Source of the DNA: Microbacterium paraoxydans
GTDB taxonomy: Bacteria; Actinomycetota; Actinomycetes; Actinomycetales; Microbacteriaceae
DNA: 64,000 nt
NCBI RefSeq assembly: GCF_018224615.1
Contig: NZ_JAGTUK010000003.1
Location: forward strand, 668,339-732,338
Direction of reading: 5' to 3'
In this document: positions 31,475 through 40,645 of the stretch, one piece after another
Position numbering within the stretch: the first letter of the stretch is position 1
How the letters are laid out: every line of letters starts with the position of its first letter
Made by a program: the position numbers and the translations under genes
The notes under the pieces: generated by a model
What the model was told of the DNA's origin: nothing
Databases searched by the model: none
What the model saw: only the letters and a program-made list of their open reading frames with translations

Positions 31475-31533
31475 CAGGACCAACATGCGGCGTGTCGGAC
31501 ATCCGCACACCGTCTATCGCGCACCGCGACAGC

Positions 31534-31758
31534 TCAGCGCCCCTTCGGCTCCAGCCTTCCGACACCATGTCGACGCGCTTCCGGCACGTCCATCTCCTCG
31601 CACAGCGCGAGCCAGACATCTCGAGGCGGCACGCCATCCGCAAGAGCTTCGCGAGCGGTGCGACCGCGCACCATCGACAGACTCAGGTCGTCCACCAGCG
31701 ACGGACCTCGTGCGGCGAACTCGGCGTCGACGGCGCGAAGAAACTCGCTACGTCGCAT
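31534..31758 (-). CDS. DUF3046-family protein
   Basis: A 74-residue actinobacterial protein of unknown function that regularly sits between clgR and recA. The family core MRRSEFLRAVDAEFA, then LVDDLSLSMVRGRTAREALADG and DVWLALCEEMDVP is clear. The ATG at 31758 has a GGGG ribosome site; a GTG two codons earlier is possible. It lies 18 bases after clgR on the same strand, suggesting joint transcription and a link to DNA damage or proteolysis control. Confidence 0.85.
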   Translation of the reverse strand: MRRSEFLRAVDAEFAARGPSLVDDLSLSMVRGRTAREALADGVPPRDVWLALCEEMDVPEARRHGVGRLEPKGR

Positions 31759-31776
31759 CGTCACCCCGCTGAGCCG

Positions 31777-32085
31777 TCAGTGCAGCGAGAGCTCGGGCTC
31801 CACTGCGGCCACCAGATCGTCGGGAACGATGTCGGGGAAGACCTGGATACCCTCGAGCACGGAGATGCGATCTCCGACCTCGCGCATGATCGTGGAGATG
31901 GGGACATCGAGAGCTTCCGCGACCGAAGCGAGAATCTCGCTCGACGCCTCCTTCTGTCCGCGTTCTACCTCGCTGAGGTAGCCGAGCGCAACCGACGCCT
32001 TGCTTGCGACCTGCCGGAGGGTGCGCCCCTTCTGCAGGCGGAAGTCCCTCAGCACATCGCCGATTTCCTGTCGTACAAGAATCAT
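31777..32085 (-). CDS. clgR: ClgR-type XRE transcriptional activator
   Basis: A 102-residue helix-turn-helix regulator. The XRE motif spans LRQVASKASVALGYLSEVERGQKEAS (about residues 23-48), the signature of ClgR, which activates clp protease, lon and recA-region genes in actinobacteria. The C-terminal tail is acidic and hydrophobic (VPDDLVAAVEPELSLH), as expected for a ClpP-degraded regulator. It has a strong GGAGGAGG ribosome site and a TAGACT -10 about 50 bases upstream, so it is leadered. Confidence 0.88.
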   Translation of the reverse strand: MILVRQEIGDVLRDFRLQKGRTLRQVASKASVALGYLSEVERGQKEASSEILASVAEALDVPISTIMREVGDRISVLEGIQVFPDIVPDDLVAAVEPELSLH

Positions 32086-32136
32086 CGGAACCTCCTCCCC
32101 ATGTGTTCGATCGAGGTTCCCCCCGAAGAGACAGCC

Positions 32137-32142
32137 AGTCTA
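32137..32142 (-). promoter_or_regulatory. Candidate -10 of clgR
   Basis: TAGACT about 50 bases before the clgR ATG; a leader of about 45 bases would contain the GGAGGAGG ribosome site. Confidence 0.5.
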
Positions 32143-32205
32143 GCCCTCCTGGCCTGCACAGAATCTACCCTTGCACTCTGTGGTTTGAATGTGAGCACAT
32201 CCATG

Positions 32206-32715
32206 TCAACCTTCGGCGACGGCCCCGTATTCCCCCAGGACTTCGGACAGCATCCGCAGCAGCATGGTGACGGACTCGGCACGCACGCTCGCGCGATCGC
32301 CGGCGAAGACGAACCTCTCCACGCGGCTGCCCCTCGGCGTGACGATGCCCAGATGAACCGTGCCCACCGGCTGACCGTCAGGCGACGTCGGGCCAGCGAT
32401 CCCCGTGGTGGACACGCCGACGTCCGCCGCGCGTCCATCCACCGCGACCGCCCGCCGGACCCCGTCCGCCATCTGCCGAGCCACTTCGGCGTGCACAGGT
32501 CCATGGATCGCAAGAAGCTCGGCATCGACTCCCAGGACGGAGTGTTTCACCGGGGTGGCGTACGCCACCACACCGCCGAGCAGAACTGCGGAGGCTCCCG
32601 GGACCGCGACGAGCGCTGCGCACACGGCGCCGCCGGTCAACGACTCCGCCACGCCGAGCGTCCAGCCGCGAGAGCGCAACGCGGCGATCACCGACTCCGG
32701 CGTGACCGTGGTCAT
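32206..32715 (-). CDS. pncC: CinA-family C-terminal domain protein (nicotinamide-nucleotide amidase type)
   Basis: A 169-residue protein containing only the CinA C-terminal (CinA_C) domain, which in characterised members deamidates NMN to nicotinate mononucleotide to recycle NAD by-products. Visible motifs are VAESLTGGAVCAALVAVPGAS near residue 19 and the GIAGPTSPDGQPVGTV loop. The N-terminal MoaB-like half of full CinA is absent. Its ATG overlaps the pgsA stop by four bases. In many actinobacteria this gene links pgsA to clgR, as here. Confidence 0.88.
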   Translation of the reverse strand: MTTVTPESVIAALRSRGWTLGVAESLTGGAVCAALVAVPGASAVLLGGVVAYATPVKHSVLGVDAELLAIHGPVHAEVARQMADGVRRAVAVDGRAADVGVSTTGIAGPTSPDGQPVGTVHLGIVTPRGSRVERFVFAGDRASVRAESVTMLLRMLSEVLGEYGAVAEG

Positions 32716-33287
32716 GATCGCCGACGCGAACCGCGCACCTGCGCGACGATGTAGTCGACTCCGCTGGCCACGGTGAGAACGAGCACGATCAGCATGAGGA
32801 CGAAGGTGATCGCCGTCCACGGGCCCAGGCCGATCCACACATGCAGGGGCAGGAGGGCCCACCCTAGTGCCACCCCCTGGAAGGCGGTCTTGATCTTGCC
32901 CATCCAGGCGGCCGCGACCACGTGCTCACTCGCCACCACCAGGCGGTGGATCGTGATTCCCCACTCACGGATGAGGATCACGGCCACGATCCACCAGCTG
33001 ACCTCGCCCAAGATCGCCAGGCCGATGAATCCGGCACCGGTGAGGAGCTTGTCGGCGATCGGATCCCACAGCTTGCCGAAGTCGGTCACGATGTCGTAGC
33101 GCCGGGCGAGATAGCCGTCGACCCAGTCGGTCGAGATGGCCAGGATGAAGAGGATGCCCGCGATCCACCGCAATGCCGGGTCGGGGATGCCGTACGTGCC
33201 GCCGAGAAGCAGGAGAACGAAGAAGACGACCGCGAGAGGGATCCGCGCGACCGTGATCGCGTTGGGCAGCTGCCGGGGAATCGCCAT
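32712..33287 (-). CDS. pgsA: CDP-diacylglycerol-glycerol-3-phosphate 3-phosphatidyltransferase
   Basis: Integral membrane enzyme that makes phosphatidylglycerol phosphate, the precursor of phosphatidylglycerol and cardiolipin. The 191 residues carry the CDP-alcohol phosphotransferase signature D-x2-DG-x2-AR-x8-G-x3-D-x3-D (DWVDGYLARRYDIV then FGKLWDPIADKL) around residues 52-80, plus four or more membrane segments. It shares one base with the ftsK stop and four with pncC, so the three form a tight operon. Confidence 0.92.
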   Translation of the reverse strand: MAIPRQLPNAITVARIPLAVVFFVLLLLGGTYGIPDPALRWIAGILFILAISTDWVDGYLARRYDIVTDFGKLWDPIADKLLTGAGFIGLAILGEVSWWIVAVILIREWGITIHRLVVASEHVVAAAWMGKIKTAFQGVALGWALLPLHVWIGLGPWTAITFVLMLIVLVLTVASGVDYIVAQVRGSRRRS

Positions 33288-35998
33288 CAGTCGCGCCCCG
33301 TCAGACCCCAGGCGTCTTCGTCGCCCTCTGCCTCGACGACCGGGAGCCCGTCGTACTGCGCTTCGATGGGGTCGCGCTCCGGAAGCGGCGGCGCCGCAGT
33401 GGTCGCGGCCCCGGCTGGCGGAGCCGACGCGGGCACGTCCTCACCACGGAGGCGTGCCATGACCTGCGGCAGCTGCTCCGGCGTAGCGAGAACATCGCGC
33501 GCCTTCGACCCCTCGGACGGGCCGACCACCTCGCGCGACTCGAGGAGATCCATGAGCCGGCCGGCCTTCGCGAAGCCCACGCGGAGCTTGCGCTGCAGCA
33601 TCGAGGTCGAGCCGAACTGCGACGAGATGATCAACTCGGCGGCGGCGAGCAGAAGCTCGAGGTCGTCACCGATGTCCTCGTCGACCTCCTTTTTCTTGCT
33701 CGGCTCCATGGCCTCCTGCACGTCCGTCCGATACTCCGGCCGCGCCTGACGCGTGACATGCTTGACGACCGCGTCGATCTCCTTCTCGTCGACCCATGCC
33801 CCCTGGAGGCGGAAGGGCTTCGACGAGCCCATAGGCGAGAACAGCGCATCGCCCTGACCGATCAGCTTGTCGGCGCCCGGGCTGTCGAGGATGACGCGGC
33901 TGTCCGTGACGCTGGTCACCGCGAACGCCAGGCGGGAGGGCACGTTGGCCTTGATCAGACCCGTGACGACGTCGACGCTCGGGCGCTGCGTGGCGAGAAC
34001 CAGGTGGATACCGGACGCGCGGGCCAGCTGCGTGATGCGGACGATCGAGTCCTCGACGTCACGCGGGGCGACCATCATCAGGTCCGCGAGCTCATCGACC
34101 ACGACCAGAAGATACGGATAGGGCTTGAGCACGCGCTCGCTCCCCACCGGGACCTCGACCTCTCCGGCGCGGACCGCGCGGTTGAAGTCGTCGATGTGGC
34201 GGAAACCGAACGACGCCAGATCGTCGTACCGCATGTCCATCTCCTTCACGACCCACTGCAGCGCCTCGGCGGCCTTCTTCGGGTTCGTGATGATGGGGGT
34301 GATGAGGTGCGGCACACCGGCGTAGCTCGTGAGCTCGACACGCTTCGGGTCGATCAGCACCATGCGAACGTCGGCGGGCCGCGCGCGCATCAGCAGGCTC
34401 GTGATCATCGAGTTCACGAAGCTCGACTTACCGGACCCCGTGGAGCCCGCGACCAGGAGATGCGGCATCTTCGCGAGGTTGGCGACGACGAAGTTGCCGC
34501 CCACGTCCTTGCCGACGCCGATCGTCAGCGGATGCGTGCTCTTCTGCGCCGCGGCCGACCGCAGCACATCGCCCAGCGCGACCGTCTCGCGGTCGGTGTT
34601 CGGGATCTCGATGCCGATCGCGCTCTTGCCCGGGATGGGCGAGAGGATGCGCACGTCATTGGACGCGACCGCGTAGGCGAAGTTGTTGCTCAGCTGCAGG
34701 ATCTTCTCGACCTTGACGCCGTGACCGACCTCGACCTCGTACTGCGTGACCGTCGGGCCACGAGAGAAGCCGGTGACCTTGGCGTCGACCTTGAACTGCT
34801 CCAGAACGCTCGTGATCTGCTCCACGATGCGGTCGTTCGCCTCCGAGCGTGCGACGGACGGCGGGCCCTCGGACAGCACACCCGGCGACGGGAGGATGTA
34901 CGGAGCCACGGGGGCCTGCGGGCCACGGTCGCCGGGGCCCTCCGTGCCGAACCCGTCAAGGCCCGGCAGCTCAGGCATCTCGCCGGTGTCGGACTCGTCG
35001 TCGAGGAGCGCCGTGGTCTGCTGCTCCGCGAGGGAGTCGGCGATCGACCGCACATCGGAGAGCACCTCGGTCGCAGCCTCGGAGGGGTTGGCGACCGTGA
35101 TCGCCTGGTCGTAGGCGGGGGTCGGTTCGTTCGTGGTGAGCAGCGCGGTGATGTCGTCGGATCCGAGGGTGCCCTCGTCCGGGTCCTCTTCGCGACCGGT
35201 CTTGTTGCGGCGCCACCACGGCAGCACGTCGGGGTCGTCGACCTTGTCGGCGTCGTCGATCGCTGCCGCGTCCTTGACCGGCTTGTCCGGGCGCTCCGCG
35301 TCGAACATCCACGCGTAGAGGTCACCGAGACGGGCGCCGATGCGGTTCGGCGGGGTCTTCGTGAGGATGAGGATGCTGAGCACGCCGAGCAGACCCAGCA
35401 CGATGTAGGCGGGGATATCCGTCAGGTAGGTCAGCGGCTGCCCCACGAGCCAGCCGAGGACGCCCCCGGCGGCGCTCAGCGCGAGAGGTCCCTCACTCGG
35501 GTTCGGACGAGGGCCGGCGAGATGGCAGACTCCGGCGATGGTGAGGACGAGCAGCCCGAAACCGATTCCGATGCGGCCATTGTCATGCACGGAGGACGGG
35601 TGGCGGAACAGCCACCCGGCGAGCAGCAGCAGGAGCACCGGCATGATGAAGGCCTCGCGCCCCACCAGCAGGCCGACGGAGAACGCGCTGATGTTGGTCG
35701 CGACGTCGTTGCCGATGAAGAACCACTCGTTGACCGCGCCGAGAACCGCCAGGAGGACGAGCAGGAACGGGAAGCCGTCCCTGCGGTCATCCTTCTCGAG
35801 CGTCTCCGGTCCGAAGGCGCGGAACAGCCCGCCCACGCCGTGCGCGAGGCCAGTCCATGCGCGAACCGCGACCGGGGGCTTGTCGGCCTCGTCGATGTAC
35901 TTCTTCGGAGCGGGCTGCGCCTTGGGAGCCGACTGCCGCTTGGGACGCGACGGTGCGCTCGTCGAGGCGCGCTCGGTCTTGGTGCTGCTCCTGGCCAT
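33287..35998 (-). CDS. ftsK: DNA translocase FtsK/SpoIIIE family
   Basis: Septal DNA pump that clears chromosome ends during division. In 903 residues, the N-terminal third has four membrane segments, followed by an acidic linker of about 150 residues. The motor domain has Walker [15 protein letters not shown] and the [18 protein letters not shown] stretch, and a C-terminal gamma winged helix reads [18 protein letters not shown] -10 hexamer six bases before the ATG makes it leaderless, although a GGAGG also happens to occur. Confidence 0.95.
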   Translation of the reverse strand: MARSSTKTERASTSAPSRPKRQSAPKAQPAPKKYIDEADKPPVAVRAWTGLAHGVGGLFRAFGPETLEKDDRRDGFPFLLVLLAVLGAVNEWFFIGNDVATNISAFSVGLLVGREAFIMPVLLLLLAGWLFRHPSSVHDNGRIGIGFGLLVLTIAGVCHLAGPRPNPSEGPLALSAAGGVLGWLVGQPLTYLTDIPAYIVLGLLGVLSILILTKTPPNRIGARLGDLYAWMFDAERPDKPVKDAAAIDDADKVDDPDVLPWWRRNKTGREEDPDEGTLGSDDITALLTTNEPTPAYDQAITVANPSEAATEVLSDVRSIADSLAEQQTTALLDDESDTGEMPELPGLDGFGTEGPGDRGPQAPVAPYILPSPGVLSEGPPSVARSEANDRIVEQITSVLEQFKVDAKVTGFSRGPTVTQYEVEVGHGVKVEKILQLSNNFAYAVASNDVRILSPIPGKSAIGIEIPNTDRETVALGDVLRSAAAQKSTHPLTIGVGKDVGGNFVVANLAKMPHLLVAGSTGSGKSSFVNSMITSLLMRARPADVRMVLIDPKRVELTSYAGVPHLITPIITNPKKAAEALQWVVKEMDMRYDDLASFGFRHIDDFNRAVRAGEVEVPVGSERVLKPYPYLLVVVDELADLMMVAPRDVEDSIVRITQLARASGIHLVLATQRPSVDVVTGLIKANVPSRLAFAVTSVTDSRVILDSPGADKLIGQGDALFSPMGSSKPFRLQGAWVDEKEIDAVVKHVTRQARPEYRTDVQEAMEPSKKKEVDEDIGDDLELLLAAAELIISSQFGSTSMLQRKLRVGFAKAGRLMDLLESREVVGPSEGSKARDVLATPEQLPQVMARLRGEDVPASAPPAGAATTAAPPLPERDPIEAQYDGLPVVEAEGDEDAWGLTGRD

Positions 35999-36004
35999 GC
36001 CTCC

Positions 36005-36010
36005 ACGGTA
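36005..36010 (-). promoter_or_regulatory. -10 element of ftsK (leaderless)
   Basis: TACCGT, six bases (GGAGGC), then the ATG at 35998. Confidence 0.6.
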
Positions 36011-36094
36011 CGGCCAGCGGCCGACATCTCCGCGTCACCACGCGGAACTCCCCGATCCCTGCGTGCAGACGCCCACAGGGATCGGAGACGGTGG

Positions 36095-37771
36095 TCACGC
36101 CTCGATGACGAGGGGAACGATCATGGGACGGCGGCGCAGCTTCTGGTTCACCCACCGACCGATCGTCCGGCGCACGACCTGCGACAGCGCGTGCGTGTCA
36201 CGCACGCCGTTGCCGGACGCCTCCTTCAGGGCGGCGACGATCTTGGGTGCGACGTCGTCGAACACCGAATCATCCTCCGCGACACCGCGCGCGTGGATCT
36301 CAGGACCGGAGATGATCCGTCCCGTGGCCGCGTCGACCACCACGATGACCGAGATGAAGCCCTCCTCGCCGAGGATCCGGCGATCCTTGAGGTCCGCGTC
36401 CGTGATCTCCCCGACCGTGGAGCCGTCGACGTACACGAAGCCGAGGTCGAGCTGACCGGAGACGCGGGCCACGCCGTCCTTGAGATCGATCACCGTGCCG
36501 TTGGAGGCGATGATCGTGTTCTCCTCGGGGATGCCCGTGTCCTGCGCGAGCTTGGCGTTCGCGATCAGGTGACGGTACTCGCCGTGGACCGGGAGCACGT
36601 TCTTCGGCTTGAGGATGTTGTAGCAGTACAGCAGCTCGCCCGCTGCCGCGTGACCGGACACGTGGACGCGGGCGTTCGCCTTGTGCACGACGTTGGCACC
36701 CAGCTTGGTCAGACCGTCGATCACGCGGTACACCGCGTTCTCGTTGCCGGGGATCAGGCTCGACGCGAGAATGACCGTGTCCCCCTCGCTCACCTCGATC
36801 GCGTGGTCGAGGTTGGCCATCCGGCTGAGCACGGCCATCGGCTCGCCCTGCGACCCGGTGGACATGTAGACGATCTGCTCGTCCGGCAGATCCCTGGCCT
36901 TCTTGAAGTCGATCAGAACACCGGCGGGCACCTTGAGGTAGCCGAGCTGCTCGGCGATCGTCATGTTGCGCACCATGCTGCGCCCCAGGAACGCGACGCG
37001 ACGACCGTGCGCGTGCGCGGCGTCGATCACCTGCTGCACACGGTGCACGTGGCTCGAGAAGCTCGCCACGATCACGCGACGCGGCGCCTTGCCGATCACC
37101 TGGTCCAGCACGGGACCGATCGACCGCTCGGTCGGCGTGAAGCCGGGGACGTCGGCGTTCGTCGAGTCCACGAGGAACAGATCGACGCCCTCCTCTCCCA
37201 GGCGGGAGAACGCGCGCAGATCGGTGATGCGGCCGTCGAGCGGGAGCTGGTCCATCTTGAAGTCGCCCGTGGCGAGCACCATGCCCGCTGGGGTGCGGAT
37301 CGCGACGGCCAAGGCGTCGGGGATCGAGTGGTTCACCGCGACGAACTCCAGGTCGAACGGGCCGACGTTCTCCCGCTGACCCTCCTTGACCGTGAGAGTG
37401 AACGCCTTGATCCGGTGCTCCTTGAGCTTCGCCTCCACCAGTGCGAGCGTGAGTCCGGAACCGATCAGGGGGATGTCGCTCTTCAGGCGCAGGAGATACG
37501 GCACCGCCCCGATGTGGTCCTCATGACCGTGGGTGAGCACGACCCCGACGATGTCGTCGAGGCGGTCGCGGATGGGCTCGAAGTCGGGCAGGATCAGGTC
37601 CACCCCGGGCTGGTGCTCCTCCGGGAAGAGCACGCCGCAGTCGACGATCAGGATCTTGCCCGCGTACTCGAACACGGTCATGTTGCGCCCGACCTCGCCG
37701 AGCCCGCCGACCGGGATGACCCGCAGCGTTCCTTCGTCGAGAGCGGACGGTTCGGCCAGGGGAATGGACAT
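36095..37771 (-). CDS. rnj: Ribonuclease J
   Basis: Metallo-beta-lactamase/beta-CASP nuclease with 5'-exo- and endonuclease activity in mRNA decay and rRNA processing. The 558 residues include the zinc motif THGHEDHIGAVPYLL near residue 79, GDFKMDQLPLDG and SGHAAAGEL, and the C-terminal dimerisation domain. The ATG is preceded by GAGGAGAC, so unlike its neighbours it is leadered. In this order it follows dapA, a common actinobacterial arrangement. Confidence 0.94.
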   Translation of the reverse strand: MSIPLAEPSALDEGTLRVIPVGGLGEVGRNMTVFEYAGKILIVDCGVLFPEEHQPGVDLILPDFEPIRDRLDDIVGVVLTHGHEDHIGAVPYLLRLKSDIPLIGSGLTLALVEAKLKEHRIKAFTLTVKEGQRENVGPFDLEFVAVNHSIPDALAVAIRTPAGMVLATGDFKMDQLPLDGRITDLRAFSRLGEEGVDLFLVDSTNADVPGFTPTERSIGPVLDQVIGKAPRRVIVASFSSHVHRVQQVIDAAHAHGRRVAFLGRSMVRNMTIAEQLGYLKVPAGVLIDFKKARDLPDEQIVYMSTGSQGEPMAVLSRMANLDHAIEVSEGDTVILASSLIPGNENAVYRVIDGLTKLGANVVHKANARVHVSGHAAAGELLYCYNILKPKNVLPVHGEYRHLIANAKLAQDTGIPEENTIIASNGTVIDLKDGVARVSGQLDLGFVYVDGSTVGEITDADLKDRRILGEEGFISVIVVVDAATGRIISGPEIHARGVAEDDSVFDDVAPKIVAALKEASGNGVRDTHALSQVVRRTIGRWVNQKLRRRPMIVPLVIEA

Positions 37772-37824
37772 GCTGTCTCCTCAGTCGGACACTTCGCGCG
37801 TCCGTTCGTTCATGGTGACGCGGC

Positions 37825-38802
37825 TCAGCGCGTCGTGCCGTGCACCTTCGGCAGGGCGCCGCCCGCGGCCGCGTTGCGGTCGGGTCGGAAGTTCGAGAAG
37901 TCCGCGCCGGGGACACCCGCGACCAGATCGAGCTCGTCCTCGATCAGCGCTGCCTCCCACTCCTCCGGACCCACCAGCGGAAGCCGGACGCGGGGGCTGG
38001 AGATGCGACCGAGGCCGTGCAGGATGTACTTCGCTGCGACCGTGCCCGGGACGTGCGTCATGACGGCCCGCACCAGCGGCTCCAGGCGCTTGTGCTCGGC
38101 GGTGGCCGTGGCGAGGTCGCCCCGGTTCACCGCATCGACGATCGTGCGGTAGGGCGTGGCCGTGATGTTCGCCGTCACGCCGATGAGCCCCGTCGCTCCG
38201 ATCGCGAGGTGCGGCAGCACGTTCGCGTCGTCACCGGAGAAGTACATCAGGTCGGTCTGGTTCAGCACGCGGCTGACCTCGGAGAAGTCGCCCTTGGCGT
38301 CCTTCACCGCGAGGATGTTCGGGTGCTTGGCCAGCCGCAGGATGGTCTCGTACTTGATCGGCACCCCCGTGCGGCCGGGGATGTCGTAGAGGATGACCGG
38401 GAGGTCGGTGGCGTCGGCGACCAGGCGGAAGTGCGTCAGGATGCCGGCCTGCGTGGGCTTGTTGTAATACGGCGTGACGATCATGATGCCGTCGGCGCCG
38501 GCCTTCTCGCTCGCCTTGTACAGCTCGATCGCGTGCGCGGTCTCGTTGGATCCGCCACCGGTGATGATCTTGGCGCGACCGGCCGAAACGGACTTGCCGA
38601 CCTCGACCAGCTTGAGCTTCTCGGGGTCCGTCAGGGTCGAGGTCTCGCCAGTCGTTCCCGTCACGACGATGCCGTCCGCTCCTGCGGTGATCACGTCATC
38701 GATGTGCTTCTCGACGGCGGGCCAGTCGACTTCGCCGTCGGCCGTCATCGGAGTGACGAGCGCGACGAGAACCTGTCCGAAAGGGTTGCCCGAGTGCGTC
38801 AT
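37825..38802 (-). CDS. dapA: 4-hydroxy-tetrahydrodipicolinate synthase
   Basis: Condenses pyruvate with aspartate semialdehyde, the first committed step to lysine and diaminopimelate. The 325 residues contain VTGTTGETSTLTDPEKLKL near residue 46, the Schiff-base lysine in ILAVKDAKGDFSEV near residue 173, and the catalytic tyrosine in ILYDIPGRTGVPI. It has a leaderless promoter and probably continues into RNase J, 53 bases on. A Nudix gene diverges from it. Confidence 0.95.
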   Translation of the reverse strand: MTHSGNPFGQVLVALVTPMTADGEVDWPAVEKHIDDVITAGADGIVVTGTTGETSTLTDPEKLKLVEVGKSVSAGRAKIITGGGSNETAHAIELYKASEKAGADGIMIVTPYYNKPTQAGILTHFRLVADATDLPVILYDIPGRTGVPIKYETILRLAKHPNILAVKDAKGDFSEVSRVLNQTDLMYFSGDDANVLPHLAIGATGLIGVTANITATPYRTIVDAVNRGDLATATAEHKRLEPLVRAVMTHVPGTVAAKYILHGLGRISSPRVRLPLVGPEEWEAALIEDELDLVAGVPGADFSNFRPDRNAAAGGALPKVHGTTR

Positions 38803-38808
38803 GACACC

Positions 38809-38814
38809 AGCGTA
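38809..38814 (-). promoter_or_regulatory. -10 element of dapA (leaderless)
   Basis: TACGCT, six bases (GGTGTC), then the ATG at 38802. Confidence 0.7.
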
Positions 38815-38849
38815 TCGGGTCGCATGGCGCCACTGCGGACCGAGCCCCC

Positions 38850-38855
38850 TAGGCT
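38850..38855 (+). promoter_or_regulatory. -10 element, leaderless Nudix gene
   Basis: TAGGCT, six bases (CGCGCC), then the ATG at 38862. It lies about 35 bases from the opposite-facing dapA -10, making a very compact divergent promoter. Confidence 0.7.
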
Positions 38856-38861
38856 CGCGCC

Positions 38862-39401
38862 ATGGGATGGATCACGCATGCGTCGCGCGTCGCCTACGAG
38901 AACGCCTGGATCCGCGTGCGCGAGGACCAGGTGACGGGTCCGAACGGCCGAGCGATCTACGGCGTGGTCGAGATGCAGCATCCCGCGGTGTTCGTCGTCG
39001 CGGTCGACGCGGACGACAGGGTGTGCCTCGTCGCGCTCGACCGGTACACCGTTGGTCCGTCGCTCGAGATCCCGGCGGGCGGGACCGACGGCGAGGAACC
39101 GCTCGTGGCCGCGCGGCGCGAGTTCCGGGAGGAGACGGGGCACGAGGCCGACGACTGGCTCGACCTGGGCACGATGCGCGCCCTCAACGGGATCGCCGTC
39201 GCCGAGGAGCACGTGTTCCTGGCGCGCGGGGTGCGCCGGGTGGACGATGCAACCGACGGTCAGGCGGAAGAGGGCATCGAGTCCGTCTCGTGGTTCCCCT
39301 TCGCCGACGTGCTGGAGATGATCGCCGAGGGGCGGATCACGGACGGCGAGACGATCGCCGCCCTCACGATGGCGGGCATCCGCCTCGGCCGCTTCCGCTG
39401 A
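38862..39401 (+). CDS. Nudix hydrolase, ADP-ribose pyrophosphatase type
   Basis: A 179-residue Nudix enzyme. The Nudix box runs from GGTDGEEPLVAARREF into REETGHEADDW (about residues 72-98) and has the conserved REF-x-EETG core. The preceding SLEIPAGG is typical of ADP-ribose/NADH pyrophosphatases, which have proline-rich entry loops. It acts alone and converges on the SDR gene. The exact nucleotide substrate is not settled by sequence. Confidence 0.88.
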   Translation: MGWITHASRVAYENAWIRVREDQVTGPNGRAIYGVVEMQHPAVFVVAVDADDRVCLVALDRYTVGPSLEIPAGGTDGEEPLVAARREFREETGHEADDWLDLGTMRALNGIAVAEEHVFLARGVRRVDDATDGQAEEGIESVSWFPFADVLEMIAEGRITDGETIAALTMAGIRLGRFR

Positions 39402-39407
39402 CCTGAC

Positions 39408-40169
39408 TCAGACGCGTCCGCGACGCGCCACAGCGGACGTGAGCGACTGCGGAAGCAGTCCGGCCACGGCGACCACGACCTTGTACCGGAGCGACGGGAT
39501 CGACACGGCCCTCCCGAGCGCGGCGTCCCGCAGGCCCGTGCGGACGACGGACGGGGCGTCCAGCCACAGGAACCCGGGCACCCCCTCCTCCCCCACCGCG
39601 AGGCCCATGCGCTCGTGGAACGACGTGTGCGTGAACCCGGGGCACAGCGCCGTGACGCTCACGCCATCCCGCGCATACTCCGCGTTCGCCCAGCGACTGA
39701 AGCCGATCAGCCACGCCTTGCACGCCGAGTAGGTCGAGCGGGAGATGAAGCCGGCGACCGAGGCGACGTTGATGATGCGACCGCCACGGCCGCGCATCGT
39801 CTGCAACGCCGCGTGCATGAGCCGCATCGACGCCTCCACGTGCACGCGCAGGTGCCGCACCTCGTCGTCGATGTCGTTGTCCGCGAACTGCAGCGGCAGC
39901 CCGAAGCCGGCGTTGTTCACGAGCAGGTCCACCGGGTCGGCGGTGTCGCGGAGCCTCGCGGCGACATCGGACACCCCCTGCTCCTCTGACAGGTCGGCCA
40001 CGAGCACCTCGACGGCGACGCCATACTCGCTGCGCAACTCCGCGGCGAGAGCGTCGAGCGCATCCGCCGAGCGGGCGACGAGGACGAGGTCTCCACGACG
40101 CCGCGCGAGTTGCCGGGCGAACTCCGCGCCGAGTCCCGCGCTGGCTCCGGTGATGAGTGCAGTAGGCAT
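39408..40169 (-). CDS. Short-chain dehydrogenase/reductase
   Basis: An NAD(P)-dependent SDR of 253 residues. The cofactor loop is TGASAGLGAEFARQLA at residues 7-22, NNAG is present, and the catalytic Ser-Tyr-Lys reads as NVASVAGFIS and YSACK (about residues 131-153). It is the third gene of thyA-folA-SDR, and its ATG overlaps the folA stop by one base, so it is translationally coupled to folate genes. A pteridine or folate substrate is conceivable but unproven; the family is too broad to assign one. Confidence 0.88.
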   Translation of the reverse strand: MPTALITGASAGLGAEFARQLARRRGDLVLVARSADALDALAAELRSEYGVAVEVLVADLSEEQGVSDVAARLRDTADPVDLLVNNAGFGLPLQFADNDIDDEVRHLRVHVEASMRLMHAALQTMRGRGGRIINVASVAGFISRSTYSACKAWLIGFSRWANAEYARDGVSVTALCPGFTHTSFHERMGLAVGEEGVPGFLWLDAPSVVRTGLRDAALGRAVSIPSLRYKVVVAVAGLLPQSLTSAVARRGRV

Positions 40170-40645
40170 CAGCGCTCGTACCCCAGGAAGCGGTAGCGCA
40201 CGCCCGTGCGGGAGGTCTGCCACTCCCCCTCGTCCACGAGCCGCCACCCGGACGTGTCGGGAGCGAATGCGTCACCCTCCACGTCGAGGTCGATCTCGGT
40301 GACCTCGAGGCGGTCGGCGTCGCCGATCACCTGACGGAAGATCTCCCCTCCGCCGATGATCCACACCCGCTCCTGCCCACGCACCGCCTCTGCGACGGTC
40401 GCGGCGCGGCGGGCGCCATCGGCCGTCCAGTCCTGCTGACGCGTGATGACGATGTTGTCGCGACCGGGAAGCGGACGGAACCGCTCGGGCAGCGAGTCCC
40501 ACGTCTTGCGCCCCATGATCACGGGGGTTCCGTTCGTGGTCTCCTTGAAGTGCGCCAGGTCTTCCGGAACGTGCCACGGCATGCCGCCCTCGGCACCGAT
40601 GACGCCGTTCGCCGCCTGCGCCCAGATCAGCCCGACCCAGGTCAT
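40169..40645 (-). CDS. folA: Dihydrofolate reductase
   Basis: Regenerates tetrahydrofolate consumed by thymidylate synthase. The 158 residues match bacterial DHFR: the start [17 protein letters not shown], the [18 protein letters not shown] active-site loop with Trp and the acidic residue near position 29, [13 protein letters not shown], and [13 protein letters not shown] near the C terminus. Its ATG overlaps the thyA stop by four bases. Confidence 0.95.
   Translation of the reverse strand: MTWVGLIWAQAANGVIGAEGGMPWHVPEDLAHFKETTNGTPVIMGRKTWDSLPERFRPLPGRDNIVITRQQDWTADGARRAATVAEAVRGQERVWIIGGGEIFRQVIGDADRLEVTEIDLDVEGDAFAPDTSGWRLVDEGEWQTSRTGVRYRFLGYER

Noticed and set aside
33758..38152. A 1,464-codon open frame on the plus strand antisense to ftsK, RNase J and dapA
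   Set aside because: It lies antisense to three well-conserved genes, is Arg/His/Asp/Val-rich with no domain, and long antisense frames are expected in DNA with such GC-rich third positions.
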